Notes: generated from the sequence alone by a model not told the origin. A stretch of DNA of 28,324 nt from JBKQHQ01 sp052148715 (GCA_052148715.1 JBKQHQ010000082.1:1-28324), one strand, 5' to 3'. Numbered from the stretch's first letter, positions 16,717 through 24,877 are shown. A program made the numbers and translations.

Positions 16717-17925
16717 ATGCCCGGCGCAGGAACCGACACAAGCAAGACGTGGGCCGATGTGGCGGGTCCAACCGTCATTCTGGTCGAGCCGCAGCTCGGC
16801 GAGAATATCGGCACGGCGGCCCGGGCCATGGCGAATTTCGGCCTATCCGAGTTGCGGCTGGTGCAGCCGCGCGACGGATGGCCCAATCCGCGCGCGCGCG
16901 CCGCCGCCTCCGGCGCCGACCGCATCCTCGACGAGGCAAAGCTTTTCGCCACGCTGGAGGCCGCGATCGGTGACTGCACCCTGGTGTTGGCCACCACCGC
17001 GCGCGCGCACGATCAGGCGAAGCCGGTGATCGGACCGGATGCCGCCGCCATGCTGATGGCACCGCGCATCGCCGCGGGCGAGAGAATAGCAGTCGTCTTC
17101 GGCCGCGAGCGCTATGGCCTGGAGAACGACGAAGTCGGTCTCGCCGACCAGATCATCACCTTGCCGGTCAACCCGGCCTTCGCCTCGCTCAATTTGGCGC
17201 AAGCCGTGCTGATCATCGCCTACGAGTGGTTCAAGCTCGTCACCGGCAACACGCTGCCGTTCGCCATGCCGAAAAAATCGGGCCCCGCACCGAAAGAGCA
17301 GCTGATGGCGTTCTTCGCCAGCATCGAGCGCGAGCTGGAGAAGGTCGAGTTCTTCCGCCCGACGGAGAAGCGCGCGACCATGCAGGTGAACCTGCGCAAC
17401 ATCTTTCACCGCATGCAACCGACGCGGCAGGATATCCAGACGCTGCACGGCGTGATCATGGCGATCGCCGAGGGCCGCAAGGGACCCGCGCGCGGCGGCG
17501 TGCTCGACGGCGAGGAAGCACAAATGTTGCGCACGCTGCTCGCCGAGCATGCGCAAGGGCGCGTTCCCAACGAGCGCGGGCCGGTCCGCGGCCTGGCGCG
17601 ACTGCTTCGGCGCAACCCGACCGATGCCGAGCGCAAATTATGGGAGGCGCTGACCAACGATCGGCGCTTTGCCGGATTGAGCTTCAAGCGGCAGGTGCCG
17701 ATCGGACCGCACATTGCCGACTTCGTGTCGTTCCCGCTGCGCGCCGTGATCGAGCTCGTGCCTGATGACGAGAGCGAGGCCGCCACCACGGCGCGGCGCG
17801 CGCGCGACGCGTGGCTGATGGAACGCGGCTATCGGATCCTGACGACGCGCGCGGATGAGCTTGAGGCGGATGTCATCCCGGTGCTCGATGACTTGTTGGC
17901 CAAGGCACTGCCGCCCGGCGCGTAG
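16717..17925 (+). CDS. TrmJ-type RNA 2'-O-methyltransferase fused to a DUF559-like domain
   Basis: This protein has 402 residues. Residues ~18-175 form a SpoU/TrmH knot methyltransferase: VILVEPQLGENIGTAARAMAN, the SAM site VVFGRERYGLENDEV and the knot ITLPVNPAFASLNLAQAVLI. Residues ~195-258 are the TrmJ-like helical extension. TrmJ methylates position 32 of tRNA anticodon loops, but the target here is inferred. Residues ~287-398 add a DUF559 (endonuclease-like) segment: LARLLRRNPTDAERKLWEAL, FKRQVPIGPHIADFV, VIEL, RDAWLMERGYRIL. The active-site stretch of true DUF559 proteins (VIEvDGgqH) reads VIELVPDDES, so nuclease activity is probably lost. AGAGGA precedes the ATG. The TAG stop lies inside a palindromic repeat arm (17922-17950), so the natural C-terminus may have been altered. 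Confidence 0.9.
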   Translation: MPGAGTDTSKTWADVAGPTVILVEPQLGENIGTAARAMANFGLSELRLVQPRDGWPNPRARAAASGADRILDEAKLFATLEAAIGDCTLVLATTARAHDQAKPVIGPDAAAMLMAPRIAAGERIAVVFGRERYGLENDEVGLADQIITLPVNPAFASLNLAQAVLIIAYEWFKLVTGNTLPFAMPKKSGPAPKEQLMAFFASIERELEKVEFFRPTEKRATMQVNLRNIFHRMQPTRQDIQTLHGVIMAIAEGRKGPARGGVLDGEEAQMLRTLLAEHAQGRVPNERGPVRGLARLLRRNPTDAERKLWEALTNDRRFAGLSFKRQVPIGPHIADFVSFPLRAVIELVPDDESEAATTARRARDAWLMERGYRILTTRADELEADVIPVLDDLLAKALPPGA

Positions 17926-18002
17926 GATGGGTTGAGTTCTTGCGAAACCCGTCGCTGCCGCACATCGCTTGATGGGTTTCGCAAGAGCTCAACCCATCCT
18001 AC
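17922..18002. repeat. Long inverted repeat at a convergent gene junction
   Basis: Arms of 29 bp (17922-17950 and 17974-18002) with a single mismatch enclose a 23-nt loop; the arm begins GTAGGATGGGTTGAG. The left arm contains the stop codon of the methyltransferase fusion, and the right arm ends 3 bp before the stop of the convergent gene. It could work as a bidirectional terminator and resembles dispersed palindromes of Hyphomicrobiales. Confidence 0.8.
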
Positions 18003-18005
18003 ATC

Positions 18006-18329
18006 TCAGCCAACGGTCTTGATCTGCTCGACGGCCTTCGCCAGCAGCTCTTCCATGGTGCGGCGAATCTGGTGATCGGATTGCGCCACGGCCTTGGCGT
18101 CGAAATCCTGGCGGATCTTGCGAAAGACGTCGTCATCACCGCCGGGACCGAACTCGGCGCCGACCACGTCCTTCACATAGGCGTCGGCCGCGGCGTCCTT
18201 AAGACCAAGCTTCTCGGCCGCCCACTGTCCGAGCAGCCGGTTTCGCCGCGCCACCGCCTTGAACCGCAGTTCCTCGTCGTGCGCGAACTTCTTCTCGAAA
18301 TCATCCTCGCGCTTGTCGAACGTGGTCAT
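18006..18329 (-). CDS. ATP synthase F1 inhibitor subunit zeta (DUF1476)
   Basis: This 107-residue protein of the alphaproteobacterial zeta family blocks ATP hydrolysis by F1-ATPase, as shown in Paracoccus. Family features are MTTFDKREDDFEKKFAHDEE at the N-terminus (the inhibitory helix region), RNRLLGQWAAEKLGL, DDDVFRKIRQDFDAKAV and DHQIRRTMEELL. The start at 18329 has GAGGGG about 8 nt upstream; the frame is open further but the extension is untypical. It stands away from the atp operons, as is usual, and is divergent from purC. Confidence 0.93.
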   Translation of the reverse strand: MTTFDKREDDFEKKFAHDEELRFKAVARRNRLLGQWAAEKLGLKDAAADAYVKDVVGAEFGPGGDDDVFRKIRQDFDAKAVAQSDHQIRRTMEELLAKAVEQIKTVG

Positions 18330-18586
18330 GCGCAAGCCCCTCATCCGCATCGATCCGAAGGCGTCTCGTCGCCTGGCATATCGATCACGGCCCGTCAAGG
18401 CAAACCGACGGGCGATTCCGGTTAGGCCGATGTCCCCCGCCGCGCTGTTAAGACTACCTCAATCGTTGTGCTGCCCTATATGATGGGCTAGGTTGCCGTT
18501 GTGGCCGGACAGGCCGCTGCGTACGTGCGTCGTACCGTCCGGTCCCGCCGCCGCGGATCTGAACCGCAACTGGAGCCACGGCATTC

Positions 18587-19384
18587 ATGGACATTCTCAA
18601 ACCACGGTACATTCCGATGAGCCGCCGTCGCCGCATCTACGAAGGCAAGGCGAAGGTCCTCTATGAGGGACCGGAGCCGGGAACCCTGATCCAGCACTTC
18701 AAGGACGATGCGACCGCCTTTAACGCTAAGAAGCACCAAGTGATCGAAGGCAAAGGCGTTCTCAACAATCGCATCTCCGAATACGTATTCCAGCACCTCA
18801 ACGATATCGGGGTGCCGACGCACTTCATTCGCCGGCTCAACATGCGTGAGCAGTTGATCCGCGAAGTGGAGATCATCCCGCTGGAAGTGGTGGTGCGCAA
18901 CGTCGCCGCCGGCTCGCTGTCACAGCGGTTGGGCATCGAAGAGGGCACGCAGCTGCCGCGCTCGATCATCGAGTTCTATTACAAGAACGATCAGCTCGGC
19001 GACCCGATGGTGTCGGAGGAGCATATCACCGCTTTCGGCTGGGCGACGCCGCAGGAGATCGACGACGTCATGGCGCTCGCGATTCGCGTCAATGATTTCC
19101 TCTCCGGCCTGTTCCTCGGCGTCGGAATTCGCCTCGTCGACTTCAAGATGGAATGCGGCCGGTTGTGGGAAAACGACATGATGCGGATCGTGGTGGCCGA
19201 CGAGATTTCCCCCGACTCCTGCCGGCTGTGGGACATCAAGTCGAACGAGAAGCTCGACAAAGACCGCTTCCGCCGTGATCTCGGCGGGCTCGTTGAAGCC
19301 TATACGGAGGTCGCCAAGCGGCTCGGCATCGTCGGCGAGAACGAGCCGCCGCGCGGCAGCGGGCCCGTGCTGGTGAAGGGATAA
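18587..19384 (+). CDS. purC: SAICAR synthase (phosphoribosylaminoimidazole-succinocarboxamide synthase)
   Basis: This enzyme condenses CAIR with aspartate using ATP, to give SAICAR in purine synthesis. It has 265 residues from ATG 18587, with IYEGKAKVLYEGPEPGTLIQ, DDATAFNAKKH, the signature EVVVRNVAAGSLSQRLGIEEG, LVDFKMECGRL and DEISPDSCRLWD. An alternative start at 18617 (MSRRRRIYEGKAK) gives 255 residues, closer to many relatives; neither has a clear Shine-Dalgarno. It heads the purC-purS-orf-purQ-purL cluster. The 257-bp gap to the divergent ATPase inhibitor gene presumably carries its promoter. Confidence 0.96.
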   Translation: MDILKPRYIPMSRRRRIYEGKAKVLYEGPEPGTLIQHFKDDATAFNAKKHQVIEGKGVLNNRISEYVFQHLNDIGVPTHFIRRLNMREQLIREVEIIPLEVVVRNVAAGSLSQRLGIEEGTQLPRSIIEFYYKNDQLGDPMVSEEHITAFGWATPQEIDDVMALAIRVNDFLSGLFLGVGIRLVDFKMECGRLWENDMMRIVVADEISPDSCRLWDIKSNEKLDKDRFRRDLGGLVEAYTEVAKRLGIVGENEPPRGSGPVLVKG

Positions 19385-19433
19385 TCCACGCCGTTGCGAG
19401 CGTGAGAGGGACGTGTTGTTTGATGCCGGATTC

Positions 19434-19462
19434 TTACCTCTCCCCGCTCGCGGGAGAGGTAA
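19434..19462. repeat. Hairpin repeat between purC and purS
   Basis: TTACCTCTCCC (19434-19444) and GGGAGAGGTAA (19452-19462) are perfect 11-bp arms around CGCTCGC. The ctctccc...gggagag theme also appears in the larger element upstream of purL. It may weaken read-through from purC into purS or stabilise the purC 3' end. Confidence 0.6.
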
Positions 19463-19531
19463 AGATCAACGTTCCCGCCTCACCGAAATATCCTTCGGGG
19501 CGGCCGCGGACGCCGGTGTGAGAATCGAAAG

Positions 19532-19774
19532 ATGAAAGCCCGTGTCACCGTCACGCTGAAGAGCGGCATCCTCGATCCGCAAGGCAAGGCCATCGAGGGC
19601 GCCCTGCGCGCGCTCGGCATCGAGGGCGTGGCGAGCGTTCGTCAGGGCAAAGTGTTTGATATCGACATCGAGAGCGCCGACAAGACCCGCACGGAAAGCG
19701 CGCTGCGAGAAGCCGCCGAAAGGCTCCTCGCCAATCTAGTGATCGAGAACTATCGCATCGAGGTCGTCGGGTGA
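19532..19774 (+). CDS. purS: FGAM synthase subunit PurS
   Basis: This 80-residue protein is the small subunit of the three-part formylglycinamidine ribonucleotide synthase (PurS-PurQ-PurL), used by organisms with small-type PurL. It begins MKARVTVTLKSGILDPQGKA and continues with the family pattern VRQGKVFDIDIE and LLANLVIENYRIEVV. It is complete and of normal length. The stop overlaps the next gene's start as GTGA. It lies 147 bp after purC. Confidence 0.96.
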   Translation: MKARVTVTLKSGILDPQGKAIEGALRALGIEGVASVRQGKVFDIDIESADKTRTESALREAAERLLANLVIENYRIEVVG

Positions 19775-20340
19775 CGGCGATGCATGCGCGCGCGCTCCTC
19801 GCCGTTCCATTCGCCGCGCTACTGGCAAGCGACACATCGGCGACCGGCAGCGCGGCGCGCCTGCCGAGCGATGCGCCCGCGACCTGGACCGAGGTCGAAT
19901 GGCCGTTCCGGATGGATCAGTGGGGACACGGCCGCGCCTTTCACTGTGCCGCCGCCCATTGCGGCGCGGAGCTTGATCTCTATCTACGAGCCAAGGTCGG
20001 CTTTTGTAATTGTGCAACCGGCGTCTCCAACGACGACGAGATTGATCGCGTCGGCGACACCGAGCTGATCGAAGGAGCCAAGGTCGCGCTGGCGCCGGGC
20101 CACGCGGTGACGGTCGGGTTCATGCGCGGGCGCGTGCGACCGTTTCGGGTCGACAACCGGTTCGCGCCGTCGCAGGCGGAACTCACCATCGCGCTCAACA
20201 ACAAATGCGACGCCGTGGTCGCGACGGTGGTTGGACGCGAGGCGCCGACGCCGGCGCAGGAGCAGGCGGCGCTTGCTTTCCTGAGCGGCGAGAAAGTGCA
20301 GAACTGGGCCAGGGACGCGACGGGAGTGGAGACGCAATGA
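19771..20340 (+). CDS. Predicted exported protein of unknown function inside the purine cluster
   Basis: I do not recognise the fold. There are 189 residues from GTG 19771 (186 from ATG 19780). Residues ~4-26 (MHARALLAVPFAALLASDTS) look like a Sec signal peptide. The mature part contains TWTEVEWPFRMDQWGHGRAF, five cysteines (AFHCAAAHC, FCNCATG and NNKCDAVVATVVG) and acidic/hydrophobic stretches, compatible with a periplasmic, disulfide-bonded protein. It overlaps purS by 4 nt (GTGA) and purQ by 4 nt (ATGA), so it is translated within the same mRNA and is probably coupled. Its relation to purine synthesis is not evident. Codon use looks like that of its neighbours, so recent insertion is unlikely. 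Confidence 0.82.
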   Translation: MTAMHARALLAVPFAALLASDTSATGSAARLPSDAPATWTEVEWPFRMDQWGHGRAFHCAAAHCGAELDLYLRAKVGFCNCATGVSNDDEIDRVGDTELIEGAKVALAPGHAVTVGFMRGRVRPFRVDNRFAPSQAELTIALNNKCDAVVATVVGREAPTPAQEQAALAFLSGEKVQNWARDATGVETQ

Positions 20341-21038
20341 AATCCGCCATTGTCGTCTTTCCCGGCATCAATCGCGAGCGCGACATGGTTCGCGCGCTGC
20401 GGCTCGTCTGCGGGCACGAGCCGGCGATGGTCTGGCACGCCGATACGGCGCTGCCGGCGGGCGTCGATCTCGTGGTGCTGCCGGGCGGGTTCTCCTACGG
20501 CGATTACCTACGTTGTGGCGCGATCGCCGCGCGCGCGCCGATCATGGACGCGGTGCGGGCGCATGCGGCACGCGGCGCGCTCGTGCTCGCGGTCTGCAAC
20601 GGTTTTCAGATCGCCTGCGAGGCAGGGCTGTTGCCCGGCGTGCTGATGCGCAATGCCGGCCTGCGCTTCATCTGCCGCGACGCCTATCTGCGCGTCGAGC
20701 ACTCCGGCACGCCATTCACGCGCGGCTATAACGCGGGTCAGGTCATTCGCGTCCCAGTCGCGCACGGCGAGGGCAATTACATTGCCGACGGCGAGACCAT
20801 CGCGCGTCTCGAGGGCGAGGGGCGGGTCGTGTTTCGCTACTGCGCGCCCGACGGCATGTTGGCGCCGGCGTGGAATCTCAACGGCGCCCTCAACGCGATC
20901 GCCGGCATCGTCAACGAAAGCCGCAACGTGCTCGGCATGATGCCGCACCCCGAGAACCACGTCGAGGAGGCGCTGGGCTGCACCGACGGACGCGCCCTCT
21001 TTGCCGGTTTGACGCGGACCCTGTCCGATGCGGCGTGA
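20337..21038 (+). CDS. purQ: FGAM synthase glutaminase subunit PurQ
   Basis: This 233-residue class I glutamine amidotransferase supplies ammonia to PurL. It begins MKSAIVVFPGINRERDM. The oxyanion/nucleophile region reads PGGFSYGDYLRCGAIAA then LAVCNGFQIACEAGLL with the catalytic Cys, and the catalytic His/Glu pair is in GMMPHPENHVEE. ATG 20337 overlaps the upstream stop as ATGA. The frame is open further upstream only by reading through the previous gene. It is followed by a 210-bp inverted repeat before purL. Confidence 0.97.
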   Translation: MKSAIVVFPGINRERDMVRALRLVCGHEPAMVWHADTALPAGVDLVVLPGGFSYGDYLRCGAIAARAPIMDAVRAHAARGALVLAVCNGFQIACEAGLLPGVLMRNAGLRFICRDAYLRVEHSGTPFTRGYNAGQVIRVPVAHGEGNYIADGETIARLEGEGRVVFRYCAPDGMLAPAWNLNGALNAIAGIVNESRNVLGMMPHPENHVEEALGCTDGRALFAGLTRTLSDAA

Positions 21039-21057
21039 CCGCCGGATGCGCGGCGCC

Positions 21058-21267
21058 CTTCACCTCCCCCCTCGTGGGGGAGGTCGGCGCGCAAAGCGCG
21101 CCGGGAGAGGGGGTTTCTTCAAAAGAATCTCTTTTGTCTACGCCAATTCAACTCGATGGCCCTCAAAGCTGAAACTGAACAATCGAGGATCATGCGAAGA
21201 AGCCCCCTCTCCCGATCGCAGCGCAACTGCGCTGCGATCGACCTCCCCCACGAGGGGGGGGGTGAAG
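21058..21267. repeat. Nested inverted-repeat (MITE-like) element between purQ and purL
   Basis: The outer arms are 29 bp with one mismatch (21058-21086 and 21239-21267; the left starts CTTCACCTCCCCCCTCG). The inner arms are 19 bp with one mismatch (21102-21120 and 21196-21214; the left starts CGGGAGAGGGGG). Two local hairpins sit within: CGGCGCGC-AAA-GCGCGCCG on the left, and a perfect 13-bp one on the right (CGATCGCAGCGCA, loop AC, 21213-21240). The whole fills the purQ-purL gap and ends 11 bp before the purL ATG. No transposase is present. Confidence 0.8.
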
Positions 21268-21278
21268 ATTGTTGGCGC

Positions 21279-23504
21279 ATGATCCCCAACGAACCGCCCA
21301 TCACGCCGGAGCTCGTGGCCCAACATGGGCTCAAGCCGGAGGAATACCGGCGCATCCTCGAGCTGATCGGCCGGGCGCCGTCGCTCACCGAGCTCGGCAT
21401 CTTCTCGGCGATGTGGAACGAGCACTGCTCGTACAAATCCTCAAAGGTCCATCTCAGGACGCTGCCGACGCAGGCGCCCTGGGTGATCCAGGGGCCGGGG
21501 GAGAACGCCGGGGTCATCGATATCGGCGACGGGCTCGCCGTCGTCTTCAAGATGGAGAGCCATAACCATCCGAGTTACATCGAGCCCTATCAGGGCGCGG
21601 CGACCGGGGTCGGCGGCATCCTGCGCGACGTGTTCACGATGGGCGCGCGGCCGATCGCCTGCCTGAATGCGCTGCGCTTCGGCGATCCGTCGCATCCGAA
21701 GACACGCAGCCTCGTCGCCGGCGTCGTCGCCGGCATCGGCGGCTACGGCAACTCGTTCGGCGTGCCGACCGTCGGCGGTCTCGTCGGCTTTCACACCCGC
21801 TACGACGGCAATTGTCTGGTCAATGCCATGGCGGTCGGCCTCGCCGAGACCGACAAGATCTTTTACGCCGCCGCGAGCGGGGTCGGCATGCCGATCGTCT
21901 ATCTCGGCTCGAAGACCGGCCGCGACGGCATCCATGGCGCCAGCATGGCCTCGGCGGAATTCGCCGCCGACGCGGAGGAGAAGCGGCCGACCGTGCAGGT
22001 CGGCGACCCGTTCGCCGAAAAACTGTTGCTCGAGGCGTGCCTGGAGATCATGCGCAATGATTGCGTGATCGCGATCCAGGACATGGGCGCGGCCGGCCTC
22101 ACCTGCTCGGCCGTGGAGATGGGCGCCAAGGGTGATCTCGGGGTCACGCTCGATCTGGATCAGGTGCCGTGCCGCGAGACCGGCATGACGGCCTACGAGA
22201 TGATGCTGTCGGAAAGCCAGGAGCGCATGCTGATGGTGTTGCGCCCGGAAAAGGAGAAGGAGGCGGAGGCGATCTTTCGCAAATGGGGTCTCGACTTCGC
22301 CATCGTCGGCACGACCACGCCGAGCCGGCGCTTCATCGTCAAGCACCGCGGCGAGGTGATGGCCGACCTGCCGATCAAGGAGCTCGGCGACGAGGCGCCG
22401 GTCTATCACCGGCCGTTTGTTGATCCGCCGCAGCGCGAGCTTATTGAAGCGGCCGACGTGACCCCGCCCATGCCGCTCGCCGATGCGCTGGAAAGGCTGA
22501 TCGGCATGCCCGACCTGTGCTCGAAGCGCTGGGTCATCGAGCAGTACGACCATATCATTCTCGGCAACACGGTGCAGCGGCCGGGCGGCGACGCCGCCGT
22601 CGTGCGCGTCAACGAGGGACCGAAGGGGCTTGCGCTGACGACCGACGTGACGCCGCGCTATTGCGAGGCCGATCCGTTTGAAGGCGGCAAGCAGGCCGTC
22701 GCCGAGGCCTGGCGCAACCTGACCGCGGTCGGAGCAAGGCCGCTCGCGGTCACCGACAATCTCAATTTCGGCAATCCCGAGCGGCCGGAGATCATGGGGC
22801 AGCTCGTCGGCTGCATCCGCGGCATTGCCGAGGCCTGCACGGCGCTCGACTTCCCGGTCGTCTCCGGCAACGTGTCGCTCTACAACGAGACCAACGGCCG
22901 CGCCATCCTGCCGACGCCGACGATCGGCGGCGTCGGTCTGCTCGACGATTTCAAGGAAGCCATGACGCTCGCCTTCAAACGCGAGGGCGAGGCGATCCTG
23001 CTGATCGGCGACACGCGCGGCTGGCTCGGCCAATCGCTCTATCTGCGCGACATCTGCGGCCGCGAGGAAGGCGCCCCGCCCCGGGTCGATCTCGGTGCCG
23101 AGCGCCACAACGGCAATCTGATCCGTGCCCTCATCAAGGAGCGCGTCGTCACCGCCGTGCATGATCTATCCGATGGCGGGTTGCTGATCGCGCTCGCCGA
23201 GATGGCGATGGCGGGCCGCATCGGCGCTGCGCTGGAGCCCGCTCCCGCCGGCATCCCGCCCCATGCCTTCTGGTTCGGCGAGGACCAAGGCCGCTACGTG
23301 ATCACTCTGCCGGCCGCGCAAGTGCAGCCCGTGCTGCGCCGTGCCAAGGCCGCCGCGGTTGCGGCGCGCGGATTGGGCATGACCGGCGGCGACGCGCTGC
23401 TGCTTCCCGGGGAACGAGCACTCGAGCTCGCAACCCTGCGCGCGCGCTTCGAGCAATGGCTGCCGGCTTACATGGCCGGCGACGCTTCCGCGGCTAGGGC
23501 TTGA
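21279..23504 (+). CDS. purL: FGAM synthase subunit PurL (small type)
   Basis: This 741-residue ATP-dependent synthetase subunit makes FGAM from FGAR with ammonia from PurQ. It is the small form without fused PurS/PurQ domains, consistent with separate purS and purQ upstream. Motifs are ELGIFSAMWNEHCSYKSSK near residue 40, FKMESHNHPSYIEPYQGAATGVGG, TMGARPIACLNALRFG, and the second-half repeats AVTDNLNFGNPERPE and VVSGNVSLYNETNGR and AVHDLSDGGLLIALAEM. The start MIPNEPPITPELVAQHGL at 21279 fits the family; upstream in-frame starts would translate the inverted repeat. Only a weak GGTGAAG precedes it, and that lies in the repeat arm. The 3' end overlaps the convergent channel gene by 11 bp. Confidence 0.97.
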   Translation: MIPNEPPITPELVAQHGLKPEEYRRILELIGRAPSLTELGIFSAMWNEHCSYKSSKVHLRTLPTQAPWVIQGPGENAGVIDIGDGLAVVFKMESHNHPSYIEPYQGAATGVGGILRDVFTMGARPIACLNALRFGDPSHPKTRSLVAGVVAGIGGYGNSFGVPTVGGLVGFHTRYDGNCLVNAMAVGLAETDKIFYAAASGVGMPIVYLGSKTGRDGIHGASMASAEFAADAEEKRPTVQVGDPFAEKLLLEACLEIMRNDCVIAIQDMGAAGLTCSAVEMGAKGDLGVTLDLDQVPCRETGMTAYEMMLSESQERMLMVLRPEKEKEAEAIFRKWGLDFAIVGTTTPSRRFIVKHRGEVMADLPIKELGDEAPVYHRPFVDPPQRELIEAADVTPPMPLADALERLIGMPDLCSKRWVIEQYDHIILGNTVQRPGGDAAVVRVNEGPKGLALTTDVTPRYCEADPFEGGKQAVAEAWRNLTAVGARPLAVTDNLNFGNPERPEIMGQLVGCIRGIAEACTALDFPVVSGNVSLYNETNGRAILPTPTIGGVGLLDDFKEAMTLAFKREGEAILLIGDTRGWLGQSLYLRDICGREEGAPPRVDLGAERHNGNLIRALIKERVVTAVHDLSDGGLLIALAEMAMAGRIGAALEPAPAGIPPHAFWFGEDQGRYVITLPAAQVQPVLRRAKAAAVAARGLGMTGGDALLLPGERALELATLRARFEQWLPAYMAGDASAARA

Positions 23505-24735
23505 CGTCTTCCGCACGGCCGGCGGGCTTGTGTTCACTCTCCTCCACGACGACCTCGCCCGCCTCGTTGACGACCCCGCCGGTGCGGTCGCGCACGGTGG
23601 CGCGGATCCGCTCGGCAATGCGCGGTTGGCGCTCCATCAGGGCGTGGAGATCGGCGGCGGCGAGCACGAGCAGGCTCGTGCGGCGCGTGGCGAAGGCGGT
23701 GGCCGAGCGCGGCGCGCGCCGCAACACGGCCATCTCGCCGAAGAACTGCCCCATGCCGAGACGGATCGGACCCTGCTCGAGCTCGATCTCGACCTCGCCA
23801 TGGGCGATGAAATACATCGAATGCGCGGGCTCGCCCCGGCGCGTGATCACCTGCTCTTCCGGCACCGTCTCGGCCCGCAGCAAGCGCATCACGTCGGCGA
23901 TCTCGCCGGCGGTGAGGCCGGAGAAAAGCGGCACCCGGGCGATGATGCCCCAGGTGACGATGAAGTCGCGCCGGTGAATCTGCTCGGCAAAGGCGGTCGC
24001 GACGATGCCGACCGGCAGCGCGATCATGATCAGGCTGGCGACGATGGTGACGGCGGCGACCAGGCGCCCGAGCGCCGTGACCGGCACCACATCGCCGTAA
24101 CCGATGGTGCCGAGCGTGACGATCGCCCACCACATGGCGTCGGGAATGGTGCCGAACTTGTCGGGCTGAACGTTGCGCTCGACCATGTGCATGACCGAGG
24201 CCGCGAGGAGCGTGGCGCCGAGCAGGATGATCAGGCAGCCGCCGAGCGCGCGGCGCTCCTCGTAGAGCGCATCGAGCAGCGAGCGCACGCCGGGAGAATA
24301 GCGGGCGAGCTTCAGGAAGCGCACGACGCGGAAGACGAGCAGGACGCGCAAATCAGCCGGCGCGACAAACGCCAGCCAGAACGGCAGCACGGCGACGAGA
24401 TCAACAAGACCGGGCAGCGAGGTGGCGTAGTGCCAGCGGGCGCGTAGCGGCGAATGCTCCGCATAGGGCTCATGCTCGCTCGCCACCCACAGGCGCAGCG
24501 CATATTCGACCGTGAAGACGACGAGGGAGACGATCTCGATGGCGAAGAATAGCGGGCCGTAATCGGCATCGATCGCCGGCACCGATTGCAAGGTTACGGC
24601 GATCAGGTTGATGAGAATTAGCAAGACCAACGCACGGCTGACGGCGCTGGTCCGGCGGTCCCCCACCACGCCGTGCTCGAGCAGGACATAGACGCGCCGG
24701 CGCAAGCTTGGTTCCTGGGCCTTGGTGCTCGGCAT
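23494..24735 (-). CDS. Cyclic-nucleotide-regulated potassium channel (MloK1-like)
   Basis: This 413-residue inner-membrane channel has six transmembrane segments within residues ~30-245, including an arginine-bearing S4-like helix (RVLLVFRVVRFLKLARY), a pore loop and the potassium filter TIGYGDVVP near 210-218. A C-terminal cyclic-nucleotide-binding domain follows (residues ~268-385) with the phosphate-binding cassette FFGEMAVLRRAPRSATA carrying the conserved Arg. Domain order and length match the Mesorhizobium loti MloK1 family, which is gated by cAMP. The last ~30 residues are charged and variable. The gene overlaps purL tail to tail by 11 bp. The start at 24735 (MPSTKAQEPSLRRRVY) is reasonable. 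Confidence 0.92.
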   Translation of the reverse strand: MPSTKAQEPSLRRRVYVLLEHGVVGDRRTSAVSRALVLLILINLIAVTLQSVPAIDADYGPLFFAIEIVSLVVFTVEYALRLWVASEHEPYAEHSPLRARWHYATSLPGLVDLVAVLPFWLAFVAPADLRVLLVFRVVRFLKLARYSPGVRSLLDALYEERRALGGCLIILLGATLLAASVMHMVERNVQPDKFGTIPDAMWWAIVTLGTIGYGDVVPVTALGRLVAAVTIVASLIMIALPVGIVATAFAEQIHRRDFIVTWGIIARVPLFSGLTAGEIADVMRLLRAETVPEEQVITRRGEPAHSMYFIAHGEVEIELEQGPIRLGMGQFFGEMAVLRRAPRSATAFATRRTSLLVLAAADLHALMERQPRIAERIRATVRDRTGGVVNEAGEVVVEESEHKPAGRAEDVKP

Positions 24736-24854
24736 CGCTCGATTAGCTTAACCCGATTAGGCGCGGTAACGGATGTTGAAACAGCCCTCGGCGTCATGGC
24801 CGTGCTTGTCACGCCCATCCACGACTTGTTGTTTGTGGCGCCGGACAGACGTGG

Positions 24855-24877
24855 ATGCCCGCGACAAGCGCGGGCAT
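24855..24877. repeat. Short palindrome downstream of alaS
   Basis: ATGCCCGCG-ACAAG-CGCGGGCAT has 9-bp perfect arms and lies within the ~200-bp gap between alaS and the channel gene. The atgcccgcgacaagcgcggg core is a dispersed palindrome type common in alphaproteobacteria and may help end alaS transcription. Confidence 0.55.

Noticed and set aside
21441..23162. A 573-codon minus-strand frame opposite purL
   Set aside because: It has no domain features and purL on the other strand is unambiguous.
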